A stretch of DNA of 64,000 nucleotides from Curvularia sp. ZM96 (taxonomy: Eukaryota; Ascomycota; Dothideomycetes; Pleosporales; Pleosporaceae). This document shows, piece by piece, positions 19,907 through 32,267 of the stretch. The translations under genes were made by a program, and so were the position numbers. Location of the stretch: contig JAJGBQ010000002.1 of the NCBI GenBank assembly GCA_022457065.1, positions 4,960,001 through 5,024,000 on the forward strand, given 5' to 3'. The notes below the pieces were generated by a model. That model was not told the origin of the DNA. It saw only the letters and a list, made by a program, of their open reading frames with translations, and did no database searches. Each line of letters starts with the position of its first letter. Position 1 is the stretch's first letter.

Positions 19907-21412
19907 GGTGACAGGAGCGTGGGCGCGTCGGCGGCCGGCGGAGGTGGGCTGGGCTGGAGGACGGCGTATAGGCGTGGGCGTAGGCGTGGGCGTGGTTGCA
20001 TGCCCAGGCACTCGTGCAATGGGCCTTCGTCATACCGCGCTTGTCCGTGTTGGGCAGGTCACGTGGCAGCTGTCCCAGCTTGTCCCAGGCGCTGCCCCGC
20101 TTCCCCGTTCGCTGCTTGTTCGCTGCTTGCTTGCTGCTTGTCGTCTGCCCGGCGGCTCACTACTGACGTTGTCTCAGGCCCCGGACGGCTACGTCGCCCA
20201 AACCGTTTCCTGTTCTTGTTTTGCTCGCCACGCCAGCAAACTCAATCCCAATGGGTCCACGTCACGTCTGACTGCATCATGCCTCGCTCGGGTCAGAGAG
20301 GGGAGGCTGCCAGAGAGGGAGCGCCCTCCACATTCCTACGCACACGACGCAGGGGACCAGGACCGCCCGGACACGCCTCGTATACGTACGCTGGACAAAA
20401 AGAAAAAAAAACGCACCAGGCCAGCGCCTCGGCCAAGGCGCCTCTTCTCCACTTTCTCACACGCGAGCGAGTGTAACATCGGCGCTTGTTGCTCCATGAG
20501 TGCGTCGACGGTCGTCGCCCTCAGCCTCGACTCTGGCCGGGCCGATGCACTCCAGTCGCCTCGCCTAACCCCCACGCGCCATTATCAAACAGGTTGCTGC
20601 CCACGAGTCAAAGCGGTGAGTGCCGCCGCCGCTCCTCGTGGCCGTCCCAGTCCAAGCGCGCGTTCCTGGTGGCCGTCCGTCGTCAGTGAGCCAGCGAGCC
20701 AGGCGCCAGGCCGTCGACGAGCACCCAGGCCGGCCAGCAAGTCGTCGGCCAGGCCGCCCGGCAATCCGCCAGGCGGCTGCGGCCATGTGTGCCCAAACTG
20801 CAGGCATGCCATCCTGCTGGCTTGGCGGGCGGTGGCGGGCCAGGTGGGCATGCAAACAGGCGCGGAGCGGTTCCTGAGATGCGGGGGAGCAGGAGGGAGT
20901 GACGCGCTACGACTTCATCATCCCACACGCGACAGTGGCCTTGTTCAAAGGCCGATGGGCTAAAACTCTCCACGCCGGCTTCCCGGCTGTTGCACCCGGC
21001 TGGCCCAGGCACTGCCGCTAGCCCTCCGGCTCACGTCGCCATTGGCCATCGGCTTTGCACGCGTCCCATGGTGCCGTCGCTCTTACAAGCACAACGCCTG
21101 CCATCACATCCCACCCTTGCCGTCATGGGCCTGCGGGCGAAATTTCCAGAGAAGTATCCGCTGTCTTATAACCCTCGGTGTCCCAGGGCACATCGCCCTC
21201 CCCCTAGACTGCTGACCAGCTGCAAACTGACCCCCCTGCTACATCTGCGCTGCAATATCGCATATTAATTCCGCCCAACACCCATTCCAGTCCACGCTTA
21301 GTAGCAGCCCAATTCAAACACGACGGATTTACAACACACTCACCGGACGCTGTCTGCTACATATATCTCCCGTCTGCCGCCCGTTTGCTGCTACTGCTGC
21401 CACCACTCAACC
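19907..21412. other. GC-rich intergenic region with GGCGTR repeat
   Basis: 1.5 kb between divergent vps26 and the gluconokinase gene. Very GC-rich on the left, with four perfect 6-bp units GGCGT(G/A) at 19971-19994 and an A-rich run near 20397-20412. Long open frames here (one of 352 codons on the plus strand) are Arg/Pro/Ala-rich and look like a result of base composition. CT-rich sequence close to 21380 fits a fungal promoter for the gluconokinase. Confidence 0.45.
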
Positions 21413-22159
21413 ATGATGCAAGCCATGGAGCAATCAATCCCCCAGCCCATAAAATATGTCTCGCCGCCCACTCCTCCGGCCTCCAACACCGGCTCACCAT
21501 CCAAGTCTTCTCCTGTCCTCGCCGAAGCGACATCCACCAAAATGACGATCCCTTCTCACCACCACATCCTCATTGTCACTGGCCCTGCGGGCTGCGGCAA
21601 GAGCACCATTGCCAAGTATCTGTCTGACCGGTATGGCTTCGACTACATCGAGGGCGATGAGGTAAGCTCGGTCATCCAAAAACACGGCTAGCGTCGACTA
21701 ACGGCCCCACAGTTTCACCCAAAACAAAATATCGACAAGATGGCCGCCGGCATTCCGCTCAATGACGAGGACCGCTGGGATTGGCTGATTCTGCTGCGCG
21801 ACCAGGCGCTCAATGCTCTCAAGACCGGATCAAGAGGCGTCGTTGTCACCTGCAGCGCTCTCAAGAAGAAGTACCGCGACGTCATCCGAACTGCCCGCCT
21901 CTATGACGAAGACCCAAACGCCAACGTCCACTTTGTCTACCTCCGCTCCGATATGGAGACGCTGCTCTCGCGCGTCCGCGCCAGACAGGGTCACTACATG
22001 AAGGACGCTATGGTCGCCAGCCAATTCGCTGCTCTCGAGGAGCCCGACGAGACCGAATGCAAGCAACTCAAGGACGTGGATATTGTCGACGTCAAGGGAG
22101 GCATCCAGGATGTCCAGCAATTAGCCAGCGCTGCGGTCGACAGAATCTTGTCACAATAG
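21413..22159 (+). CDS. Gluconokinase (GntK-type)
   Basis: ATP-dependent kinase making 6-phosphogluconate for the pentose phosphate pathway. Two exons, 21413-21661 and 21713-22159 (51-nt intron, phase 0), give 231 aa. After a Pro/Ser-rich 45-residue leader the core starts HHHILIVTGPAGCGKST (P-loop GPAGCGKS). Then come YIEGDE-FHPKQNIDKMAAGIPLNDEDRW, VVVTCSALKKKYRDVIR and HFVYLRSDMETLLSRVRARQGHYM, all characteristic of the GntK family. The leader is longer than in bacterial enzymes. A start at a later Met (MTIPSHHH, about residue 44) would give the usual length. Confidence 0.94.
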
Positions 22160-23617
22160 CGCTATCCCCGCCAGATCAGCCGGCTCTGATCACATGACAA
22201 AAGTTCGGTTTTGCTTGTTTTTTTTGTTCCCCAGGAACTACTCTTGCATCGAGCGTCCCGTAGCGTAGCGAGTAATTTTCGGTTTTTCTTCTTGGCAACG
22301 GCGTAACAGTATTAATTATACCCTTATGAGACGGGTTGGTAACACTGCATTTGCGGAGTACTTTCTAACCACTTGCAATAAATACATGATGAGAACATGC
22401 ATTAATTTTCTGAACTGTTGTGCCTACGTGTTGTGAAAGAGAATTAGCTCCGATATTACACTGACGTGCGACTTGAATAACCGGATAAACATAGAGCCCC
22501 CAGCTGCCCGTAACGACAACCGTAAAAACAAAATTGCCGCTCTCAAACTGCCGTCCGTAAACGGCCGCGTCGGAAAGCAGGAGGCAAAGTGGAGGGCGAC
22601 TCCCGTTCACGATCGGGAAGGTCGACTGACGAAAACGTCTTGCCCCCACGCTGTCGACCCTCAAAGATAAGGAAAGGAAAACGATAGAAACACAAGCCTA
22701 AAGTCAACTACGTAGTTGGCGGACAACAGGTTCAGCTCACCAACAAGGCAGGATTTGCTGTGGGTTGTTATTTATAGTAACTTGCCTGTTTGGGCATGGT
22801 GTCTTGGCAATCAACTCCACTTCAGTGCATCTGATGTTGTGGATTCCTACCTAAGCCTATGTACGCTCCGATGTTTGTATCTACTTGTATTTTTTGCTTC
22901 AGTAATGAATTTACTGATATCAACATCCAGACAAGTATAGCCCACATTAGGCGTAGTAGAAGTAACGACTTGCGGAATGGTATGTCCATGTGTGATTCGT
23001 ATCCAAAACCAAAGACCGTAAGGCGTCCAAGAAGGTGGCTTTGCTATACAGCTGCCTTCAACAAAAGCGATGCCCTCGAGAATAGACTTTCTAAGTATCA
23101 TTCAAAAAGCTATTAATCCTTTGAACTCGAGGGATGTCCAAATAAACAACAATACAAAAGACATACTGAAGTCCATGTATAGCTGCAATCCACATGTCGG
23201 AACTGTGACCGGCCCCATATCCTTCTTATAACCCTCGATCATTGTTACCTACTGCTCAGCCACAACATAAGGCAACAAGGCGACCTACGCTACCCTCAGA
23301 TCCCTGTCTTCCATTCATTGTGAAACGCTTCTGGCAGTGCAGTTTTACTGGATACTACTCAAGTGCAAAAAAACAACAACACCATCCCTTGCTTCAAGTG
23401 AAATACGGGCGCAGCAGTACTTGGCACATAGCAACGAGGCGGTGCAAATTGCACAAGGCTGGCGCATATAGTCACATGTCTTGGAGCTGGCACCCAAGCT
23501 ACTCACTGCTATTCCACCTTTTCTTCGAAGAAAAGCTCTTGAGCGAGAGACGACACAACACAACCATCCAAAGTAACACGAAAACCAACCCAAGCGTACA
23601 TCATCTCGCCCACGACC
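22160..23617. other. Intergenic region, no gene seen
   Basis: About 1.46 kb. Short open frames in all frames and none recognised. A TATAA-like element (CTTATAACC) is present at about 23224 upstream of the small membrane protein gene. Confidence 0.35.
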
Positions 23618-24025
23618 ATGAAACTCGCCCTCTTCCTTCTCTGCTCCTTTGCAGTATTCGCATCTTCAGCCTCCATCCCCTCGACGCAGACAGCAGATAC
23701 CACGCCTTCATCTCTCAATCCCACTCCCACCCGCGCTTCGACCTCCATGACCGGCACGCCCGCCACACAACCGACGTTTGCGCCTAGCAATAACAACGGC
23801 GTGAGTAGTGTTCCCATCGAAACTATTGTCGCCGTTGTACTTGCCGCAGTAGCAGGGTTGAGCCTACTCCTTGCTATGGCGTGGATTCTGTGGAGGGTGT
23901 CAACCAAGAAAAAGCAGACGAAGACGGAAAAGGAGAGTGAAGTAAAAGTGGAGTATGAGACGGATGGTGAGTCTGTTCTTGTGCAGTGTGAGAAGGAGAA
24001 AGAACTGGAGGGTAGAGTGAACTAG
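23618..24025 (+). CDS. Small single-pass membrane protein, unknown function
   Basis: 135-aa single-exon protein. Residues 1-19 (MKLALFLLCSFAVFASSAS) look like a signal peptide. Residues 20-64 are Ser/Thr/Pro-rich and probably glycosylated. Residues 66-92 (PIETIVAVVLAAVAGLSLLL...) are a strong membrane segment, followed by a basic stop-transfer stretch (RVSTKKKQTKTEKE) and a short acidic tail. The layout resembles fungal cell-wall sensors of the Wsc/Mid2 type but lacks a Cys-rich WSC domain. The function is not known. The coherent signal-linker-membrane-tail order makes it a likely real gene despite its size. Confidence 0.6.
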   Translation: MKLALFLLCSFAVFASSASIPSTQTADTTPSSLNPTPTRASTSMTGTPATQPTFAPSNNNGVSSVPIETIVAVVLAAVAGLSLLLAMAWILWRVSTKKKQTKTEKESEVKVEYETDGESVLVQCEKEKELEGRVN

Positions 24026-25784
24026 AAGTCTGTTTTTAGAGAGGTGGTGAGAAGCAGGAGGGCATAGGGATACTGGGTTTCTGTGGCTGGATGAGTGGTG
24101 TAGATGACTGGGAGAGGGAGGTAGGTGTAGTAATGCGAGGTGCGTGGTGGGTGATGAATGAAGGTTGAGCAGAGAGACGCGACTCGTAATGATTGTTAAA
24201 TGATACATGGTGGACAGTAATTGTTGTAGATTAGACAGAGGTTATGGAACCAAGAAAGTAGCTTCTTCGGAGTAGTCTTGTTATTTCCTTCAGAAACTTC
24301 GAATTATACACAATGGAAGTTTAGTATAACTATAGTTCATGATATTGATTTAATCCCATAGCTGAGATTGCAGTCTTTTGTACTCAGACCGTCTAAGACA
24401 ATTGTAAAGAAAAGGACTAATGTTAGATGAAAGCGAAGATTTGATGCATTGCTAGGACCTAGAGATTAATAATGGCTTACGAACGCGGGTCATACCCACA
24501 GCTCGTAGATTTACTATTTGCTGGGTAATTTTCCGCAGATGCAACTGGCGAAAAAAAAAACATTTTCGAGCACAGGGCACCACAGATTCATGTGGATCAA
24601 CTCGTGTCGTGTATAGCTTTGTTTGAACCAGAGACTTCTTATCACAGTCTATGGGGCGTTAGGTGTGTAATGGTGTTTGTCACGTGCACCCAATTCTCAA
24701 GGAGGCTCCAATCAAAATTCAGGCAAAGATTTTATTTCAAAGGCAATCAACCCATCCAGCAGATATTGACAGAATAACTGGGTCTGTTCAATACTTCTGG
24801 AACTTGTAATGATGGACATAGCGGCGGAAACAGGCTGCCGTACATCTCTCCAGACCCATATCCGACGCTAATGACTCTGCATCGACCCTTTTTTTTGGTG
24901 TATCACAGGGGGGGAGCAAGCGCCCCAAGAAGACTCTGGAAGCGCCACAGAAGATGGCTTGCAGAGGACAAAAATTTGAGCAGAGTCTTACCCGGGCTCA
25001 ACACCTACTAGTGTGGCTTAGCGCGAAGGAGAACAAGGTCCAGACGCTGCTCCATGGTAGTGTTTCCCACAACTGTGGTTATTATTGTCACTCTCTCATA
25101 ATGACATGAAGAATTGACGACTGGTCCAAGCGGACACGGGCACCAGGAGAGTGGAGGCGGATGCAACGGCACTTGCACAGCGGCGCGCTCCGCAGTGATT
25201 GCATAGACGAGTCATGTGACTGCCCGCCCCTGTCGCGTTCACATGCCAGTTGACGCCATATTGCGAGTCGACGGGGGTGTATATACGTATACACATGTAT
25301 CAAGCACCGCAGAGTAAGAATGCGGGCATCGAGTCGTCAAAAAGGGCTCGTCTAGCCATGCACGACAGGGGCCCGCCTAGCGGCGGATGACGTACCGACA
25401 GCCGTTGCAAGGTTGTCCGACCCACGCTGTCCCGCCAAATTTTTATGCCTTTGCCTACGCGCGCCCCCGAACAGGTTCAATTCGCTGCTAGCCATGCCAT
25501 CCTTGCTTATCTCGCATTCCTGGGCGCAATCACGGTGCGCAAAAGTCAACATCGCGTGCCGTTGCTGCGTCGTTGCGAGACGAGTGCATACATCTCTCCG
25601 CTCCGCCATACCCCAGCTAGCTCTCCCGGAAGCCATCATCAGTTTGCATTGTCCACCCGCACCGTGCCTGTCCTGTCCCTCTCGCACTCTTGGATCCCCT
25701 CTCGACGCCTGGGTCTTCTTTCATCTGGACATGGCTCGTTGAGTTTCGCCTGGCCGTTGTTTCCTGTCTCTTGACTTGGGCGCA
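24026..25784. other. Intergenic region, no gene seen
   Basis: About 1.76 kb. AT-rich left part with A-runs (24551-24560) and a more GC-rich right part from 25100. Open frames at 25413-25774 are Cys/Arg/Pro-rich and overlap the leader of the SulP gene. None is recognised. Confidence 0.35.
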
Positions 25785-28700
25785 ATGCCTTCTCGACTTT
25801 TTGCCCGCGACGCGCCTGGCGCAGAGGACCAGCAGCCGCCGCCCATGCCCTTCACCGACGACACTGACTTCGCCCATGATCATGCACACGCTGAGAACGG
25901 AGGTCATAGTCTTCCGCGCCGGATCAGAGGCCAGTCCATCACCCCGGGTGCTGTCTCGGGGTCTTATACGCGCAATCCCATTCGCTCCTTTGCCCACCAG
26001 ACGTCTCACGGCTTTGCTGGTACGTGTCCGAGCCGCTGTGCTATCGCCAGCCCATACTGACTGCCCTGCAGACACCCCACACTATTCGTCCCAAGGTGTG
26101 CGCGAAAGAAGCTCCCAGCTAGCTTCGTACGCCCTCGAAGCCGAAGACTACCAGGACCGACCGCACCGCGACAGCTTTGCTGAGACAGACACGCATACTG
26201 CTAGACCAACTCCTGCCACATGGGACAGCGACGATGGGCGCATGTCGCAAGATTCTGGTCGCTGGACCGATGCTGTCGACGAAAGCGAAGCCGAGACTCC
26301 CGAGACCGTCATCGGTCCACAGCAGCAAGAACGAAACTTCTTCAGCTCAAAGTCGCGGACGGATGCTGCCCAAGATAGCAGCAGCGCACTGCCAAGTGTA
26401 GTAGTTCAAGATACGGAGCGAACCCCTCTGCTTCCACAAGCCAGGTTGTCGCGCTCAGACGCCCAGCAAAAGCAAAGGTCCGCCCTACACGATTCCTGGA
26501 AGCCACGTGCCAAACCACACCTTCCTCGCCGCCTCACGCAGACCCTTTCCCTTGGTCGCGAGCATGCCCTCGGCATTGGCCGGTCTCTGTCGAACCCCGA
26601 CAACTACACCAAGGATGCCCTCCTGTCGCAGGCCATTGGGGGAATCCAAATCACCTGCGCCGTGTTCCTCGGTCTGCTTCTGAACCTCCTCGATGCACTC
26701 TCTTACGGCTACATCTTGTTCCCTCTTGGAGCACCGATCTTTAGCAACACGGGTCCGGATGGCATCTCCATCTTCTTTGTGAGCTGCATTGTGTCACAAC
26801 TGTGTTACTCCCTAGGATTATCTGTATTCAAGGGCGGTGTCGGATCTGAAATGATTGAGGTTGTGCCTTTCTTTCACAAGATGGCTTATTCCATCATGGA
26901 CCAGATGGAAGGAAAACCACCAGAGGCCATCATAGCCACCACCATTGTCTCTTACTGCCTCAGCTCCATCCTGACCGGTCTCATCTTTCTGGCTCTGGGC
27001 GCCTTCAAGCTTGGCAATCTTGTTAGCTTCTTCCCCAGACACATTCTTATCGGCTGCATTGGCGGAGTGGGCTTCTTCCTCATGGTGACTGGCGTTGAAG
27101 TATCGGCTCGTCTCGAAGGCAACCTCAACTACGACCTCGCAACTCTACACAAACTATTTTCCTCGGACACCTGGTACCTTTGGATACTACCTCTTGCCCT
27201 TGCCATCACCATCATGGTATTACGCCGGCTGTCCAAGAGCCCATTCGTCTTGCCTGCTTTCTTTATTTCTGTTTTTGCCATCTTCTATCTTGTTGTAAAA
27301 GGTATCCTCCATAAGGATTTGGAGCCTGTGCGTAATGCGGGATGGATCTTTGAGATGCCAGAGGCTGGTGTTCAGTTTTACAGATTCTATACCTACTTCA
27401 GTAAGTGACTTGCCAGCTTCGTAGCAACCAAATGCTAATGACTCAACAGAATTTGGCAGCGTAGATGCATCAGCGCTTGTCAGTACCATACCCACCATGT
27501 TCGCTCTATCCTTCTTTGGTATCATTCACGTTCCTATCAACGTTCCTGCTCTAGGTGCCGCTGTAAGAGAAGACAATCTTGATGTCAATCGTGAATTGAT
27601 CGCTCACGGCATCTCAAACACCTTGTCTGGGTGTGTGGGCAGCATTCAGGTAGGACTAATCACCTCTCTGTTCCGTTCATTACTAACGCATGTCCTAGAA
27701 CTACCTTGTTTACGCCAACAGTGTCATGTTTGTCGACAATGGCGGCAATAGTCGCACTGCTGGTGTCATGCTCGCGCTCGCTACCACTGCCGTCTGGCTA
27801 GCTGGGCCAGCCATGATTGGCTATATCCCCATATGCCTAGTCGGTGCACTCATCTTTCTACTCGGCATCGACCTCATGAAAGAGGCACTTTGGGACACCT
27901 TTGGCAAATGCCACAAGCTCGAGTACTTGACTATTCTCGTCATTGTCCTCATCATGGGCATTCACGACTTCGTGGTTGGAATCTTTGTTGGTATCGTCCT
28001 TGCATGTGTTAGTTACGTTGTGCAAAGCTCTCGCCATTCAGCCATACGGGCAACCTACAGCGGTATGATTGCCGAATCTACCGTTCGCCGTCCGCGATCA
28101 GACACCCGCTACCTCAACAAAGTCCGAGGGCAGATCCGAGCCATCAAACTTGGAGGGTTCTTGTTCTTTGGTACGATCGTATCGGTCGAGGAATACATGC
28201 GTTCCTTGATCGATGATGACAACTTTGAGAAGAACCCCATTAGCTTCATCATTGTCGATTTTACGCATGTTATGGACGTCGACTTTTCCAGCTCCGAAGG
28301 GTTCCAGCGTATCAACCGTATTCTGAACACCAAGAATGTCAAGATGATCATCTCGGGCATATCCTTTTCCGATCCCGTTGGACGCGCTCTGCAGAACGTA
28401 GGACTCTTGGGTGGAGAAGGAGACGAGGATTGCCCACCACCCCAGATTTTCGAGGACCTCAACACGGCGCTGGAATCTTGCGAGAATGAACTCCTCGAAG
28501 TGTTTCACAGACACTGCAACAGACGCCCTTCCAAGCAGCAGACGACACCGCCCATGAGTATTTCAGGAGCTAAAGACATTTCCGCGAATGAGCCAGGCTC
28601 TCCTACGTCGTTTGGCGCCAGCTCCCTGAACCCCGTATTTTCGTCGCCTCGACGCGGCGCCCGACTCATTGCCGCACGCTCAACAATGCGCGAGAGTGGC

Positions 28701-29222
28701 GACGACGCCTTCTCCATAGCTGACAACGTATCACAAAACGCAGCACCAGTGCTGCCACCGCGCTGGCGAAACTTTGCACAACCACTCAAGATTATTCTGC
28801 AGACGTTCGAAGATGTGTCTTCCAAGAATGAAGACTTTTGGCAAGCCGTTGCGCCCTACTTTGAGCGCAAGGAGTACCCCACCGGTACCGTGTTGTACTC
28901 TCGTGGTGATGAACCAGATGGCTTCTACATTCTGGAAAAGGGTCGCTTGCGAACAGAATACGAGCTCGATCAAGGCAACTTCTTCGAGGTCATCCTACCC
29001 GGCACTACATGCGGCGAACTTCCTTTCTTCTCCGAGACGGACCGTACAGGTACCGTGGCAGCTGAGAACGACTCGGTCGCGTGGCTGCTTACGCGAGAGA
29101 AATACAAGGAGTTGGAGAAGAAGGATCAGGAAGTGGCAACTGAGTTGTTGAAAGTGGGTTTGAAGCTGACAAAGGAGCGTATGGATGCTATTACGAGTTA
29201 TGTGCTTGTTACTGCGTCGTAA
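25785..29222 (+). CDS. SulP transporter with STAS and cyclic-nucleotide-binding domains (YGR125W/Vsb1-like)
   Basis: Large transporter of 1095 aa from four exons: 25785-26019, 26072-27400, 27450-27649 and 27699-29222. About 290 hydrophilic residues (Ser, Gln, acidic; [10 protein letters not shown]) are followed by a SulP core beginning [20 protein letters not shown] and extending through [25 protein letters not shown] domain comes next ([20 protein letters not shown]). The C-terminus has a cyclic-nucleotide-binding fold ([40 protein letters not shown]). This order (long N-tail, SulP, STAS, cNMP) is that of fungal YGR125W relatives. The yeast protein is vacuolar and linked to basic amino-acid storage. 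Sulfate transport is not implied, and the cyclic-nucleotide domain may not bind cAMP. Confidence 0.95.
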
Positions 29223-29623
29223 ATATGTTTGTTGGAAGTTCAATGCTTTCCAGGTTAGCGCTTGTTTGAATAGCGGGTTGTCTGTTTGCATAGCGGGTGG
29301 TTGTTGGTCTGTTATATTCAGGGCTGTTTTCGCACCTTGTTTCATTAATTTTTCCAAAAATAAAAAGGCGGCGGAGTTTTTGACCACTATGTTTTTCTCA
29401 AATACATGACGTGAGTCAATCTATGATTGTATAGCCTGAACTTATGTGGACTTGTTCGAAAAAGAAATGTGAAGATCATAACTAGATAAGGTTTAGAAAA
29501 GAGAGAAAGTGGTAAAAAGAAAACTCTTGCCATGTCAGTTTATTTCTGAGCTACCAATCTTCTAAGCTGGAGAGAGGATCAAAGACAAAAACAAAAACAA
29601 AAAAGAAAGAATGCAAGAGATTC
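29223..29623. other. Intergenic, SulP 3' side
   Basis: About 400 bp of AT-rich sequence between the SulP stop and the tRNA. No coding signal. Contains the tRNA terminator (separate entry). Confidence 0.4.
29587..29604 (-). terminator. RNA polymerase III T-run terminators for tRNA-iMet
   Basis: On the minus strand three T-runs (6, 5 and 5 T) lie at 29604-29599, 29597-29593 and 29591-29587, beginning 19 nt beyond the tRNA 3' end. T4 or longer is the Pol III stop signal. Confidence 0.75.
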
Positions 29624-29695
29624 TAGCTGCTCTCGGTTTCGATCCGAGGTCCTCCGGGTTATGAGCCCGGCGCGCTTCCGCTGCGCCAAGCAGCT
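29624..29695 (-). tRNA. tRNA-iMet: Initiator tRNA-Met (CAT), no intron
   Basis: 72-nt cloverleaf. The acceptor stem AGCTGCT pairs perfectly with AGCAGCT, and the discriminator is A. The D-arm is GCGC/GCGC. The anticodon arm is CCGGG-CTCATAA-CCCGG, with anticodon CAT and the three G:C pairs that mark initiators. The T-arm is CTCGG-ATCGAAA-CCGAG, with ATCG in place of TTCG. The A1:U72 pair, the G:C run and the ATCG T-loop together identify eukaryotic initiator rather than elongator tRNA-Met. The B box is internal, and a Pol III T-run terminator follows. Confidence 0.98.
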
Positions 29696-30241
29696 TTTGT
29701 GAATTCATTGCAAGCTTGTTGAGCTTGTTGATGGAAGAGAACTGTTTTGGTGAAACTATATAGCAAGCGAAAAGCTGGAGAGACGACATCCCATTTGTTG
29801 ATGTTCCGTCTGTTATGTTCTGCTTTTTTTTTTCCCTGAATTTCTTTAGTGGTTTGTGGAGTGAGTCATGGAGGGGCGAAGTGGGGGGTGGGGTGGGTTG
29901 GAGGACGTAACACGACGCGACATAAGCAACCATGACTTGTAGAAAAAACAAGACTTCGGGAGCTGGGCAGGTACAACGTTTTTGTGCAATTTTTAAACAG
30001 TCAAATGGAAGTAGGGCAGTGCAACGCTTGATCAACAGAAGATGTAAATTAAACAGTGGTCGAGACGTCTCTTCCCCAGTCATGATTGGAAAACAGGGAA
30101 GTCTAAGAAAAAAAAAGACTATGCCACACAAGAAACAATGGTATACATGATGAAGGGGACTAATAACACTTTGTCGCAACGACGGGAGAAAGCGAGGAGA
30201 CTGAAGGAAGATCACTTGACTTCTCCCACCTTTTCCTCTGA
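29696..30241. other. Intergenic region
   Basis: About 545 bp between the tRNA and the sphingoid-base kinase stop. The apparent 233-codon minus frame that crosses the tRNA has no recognised protein and is taken as chance. Confidence 0.4.
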
Positions 30242-31907
30242 TTAAACTCCCTTGGCCTCGCACAAATGTCCACTCTTGCTCAGTGTTGTACCCAATCCCT
30301 TGTGCACCTCAACCTGAAATCCTTCAAAGGGGACCCTCTCTCCGTCGATGCTGATATACCCATCCTTCTGGTCACGGGGTATGATGCGATAGCCGCTGAC
30401 CTTTTGATAATCGACTTGCGCAAGATCGAAAAACTTGTGTTCCTCAACTGCTAACATTGTTTTAATGGCAGCGGGGCGGGAGAGATCGCCTCGAATACGG
30501 ACAAGGTCGAGACAGCCGTCACAAGGAAGGGCACCAGGGAAGAAGTTGGCATCGGGTGACATGTAGGCAATGTTTCCGGCATAAAAGTTGCCCAGTTTAT
30601 CGTGGGGGATGAGCTCCCAGCCTTCAGGTAAAGGGTCGCCGGCCATGCCGTATTTGAGAGGGGGCAGACCTACGTCTGCAGCCGGGAGGGCGCGTTCGTC
30701 GGTGTTACCGGGTTTCTTCGCAGCTTCGGCACGGTAGACTTGGCGAATGGCTTCCTTGTTGTCGTACTCGACCTTCACAGCAATATCGGCGGGGTATACA
30801 GTCTTGCTGAGCAGGCGCACAAGGATACCCCAGGTGAAGCGAGCACTTCCCATCCATCGCAGATGCTCTGTTCCGAGATCGCATTCGGCCACGATGCCAA
30901 CGGATTGAGAGAGGAAAGAAAGTGTGCGTCGGCCGCCCTGGGTCACTGACGAGAGGTCCAGAGGTGTGCGTAGACCTTTTACGACGGCCAAGGCAGCGAG
31001 AGCTGGATCGTTTGTGCCGTTGAAGTTGAGACTCAAGGCGTTGCCTGAACCGCACGGCAACTGTACCACGGCAATCTTGGCCAGGGCCCTCGCAGCATCC
31101 GGTCGTTGGCCCAGTCCATTCCAGGCCTCATGTGGTATGCCATCGCCAGAACAGCATGCCACGACGTCGAATGCGTCAATATCCATACTTTGCGTAATCT
31201 CTACTCCATGGCCGTTGTGTGTTGTCTCCTGCACATCCAGCGGGCATCTGGCGGCGGCAAGGATGGGCGCAATCTGGTTGTTGTACATCTTGACAGCACC
31301 ACCCTGTCCTCCGAACGGATTGACAAGCACTTTGATGCGTTTCTGCCGCTGCGACTTGCCATATGCGTGGTCAAGGAGCTTCTCTATCCATGCTTCTATT
31401 AACTGAACGTTTGGCTTGTCGATGGTGTAGCTGATGGTGGCAGGGCGAACGGATTTGTTGGATATGGGTTGCGCATAGTCGACGGTAATGCGCCCATCTC
31501 CCGAGAGCTCGGCCCAAAGAATGTTGTAAAAAGGGATCGAACGAGTGGATTTGTTCTCTATGTGAGGTGAGCGGACGATGTGCGTCTAGACGTCGTATCG
31601 GTGGTGCTTACTGCCAGCAAGAGACAGGCCGCAGCAGTTTGCGCTTTTGGCGTCTACGAGAGCTTCGTCTAGAGAATGTTAGCCATGAGGGGTTCGCATA
31701 GGCGGCTGCTAAATGCGTACCTTCAACGGTGAGGGCATCCGTGCCTAGAGTCAACGAAGCATCTCTGCCTACAGCGAGCGAGTCGGGCGCAGTCGTGGGC
31801 TTGTGGGGTTCCGACGCGTGCGACGGCTGTTGTAAGGGAGTGGCATCAGCCATCAGAGGGACGCTGGGGTCGGTAAAGGCATCGCCGGCGCCGGTTGTCG
31901 AGGCCAT
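30242..31907 (-). CDS. lcb4: Sphingoid long-chain base kinase (DAGK-type)
   Basis: Lipid kinase that makes sphingoid-base 1-phosphates. Three exons, 31907-31721, 31668-31612 and 31557-30242, give 519 aa. The middle exon is only 57 nt. An N-terminal region with AKSANCCGLSLAG and a PH-like stretch (FYNILWAELSGDGRITVDY) precedes the catalytic domain. That domain has VLVNPFGGQGGAVKMYN (nucleotide loop), SGDGIPHEAWNGL (SGDG in place of GGDG, as is usual in sphingosine kinases) and LPCGSGNALSLNFNGT. The later part has GNFYAGNIAYMSPDANFFPG and the C-terminal SIDGERVPFEGFQVEVHKGL. Yeast has two paralogues (LCB4 and LCB5). The symbol is given by family, not by orthology test. Confidence 0.94.
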
Positions 31908-32267
31908 GGTTAGTTGTGGATGGTGTCGAGGTTACGCAGCATGCTGAACAGCACACAGGATTGGATCACCTCAGCGAGCGCCTGCGACGAGTTGAATTAA
32001 CCCGTACTATTGCTGGAAGCGTCCGTCGCGCTTCAGATGGCAGGCGCGGATCCTTGCGGGTGGACCCTGCACTCCCGAGCCGAGGCCTGTTGGCGCCAAG
32101 ATGACTACTGATTGGCTGCAAGTACACATTGAACTGATTTGATTCTGATTTCTCGCTACCAATGCCGTATTAACCTTAGTCGTATCTGTCACGTGCCTTG
32201 CTTTCGAGGCATGCGAGGCCAGCAGCCGAGTAAGCCCTTTACCTGTTCTGCAACATTTCTATACATG
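31908..32267. other. Intergenic region
   Basis: About 360 bp holding the promoter of the sphingoid-base kinase and the 3' UTR of sec26 (both minus strand). No motif recognised. Confidence 0.35.

Noticed and set aside
19905..20963. 352-codon plus-strand open frame
   Set aside because: Arg/Pro/Ala-rich with no domain. It lies in very GC-rich DNA where stop codons are rare, and overlaps the vps26 start on the other strand.
22847..23101. 84-codon minus frame with SWTPYGLWFWI text
   Set aside because: No known family, no promoter or splice context; likely chance.
29562..30263. 233-codon minus-strand frame
   Set aside because: Runs straight through the initiator tRNA and has no recognisable protein.
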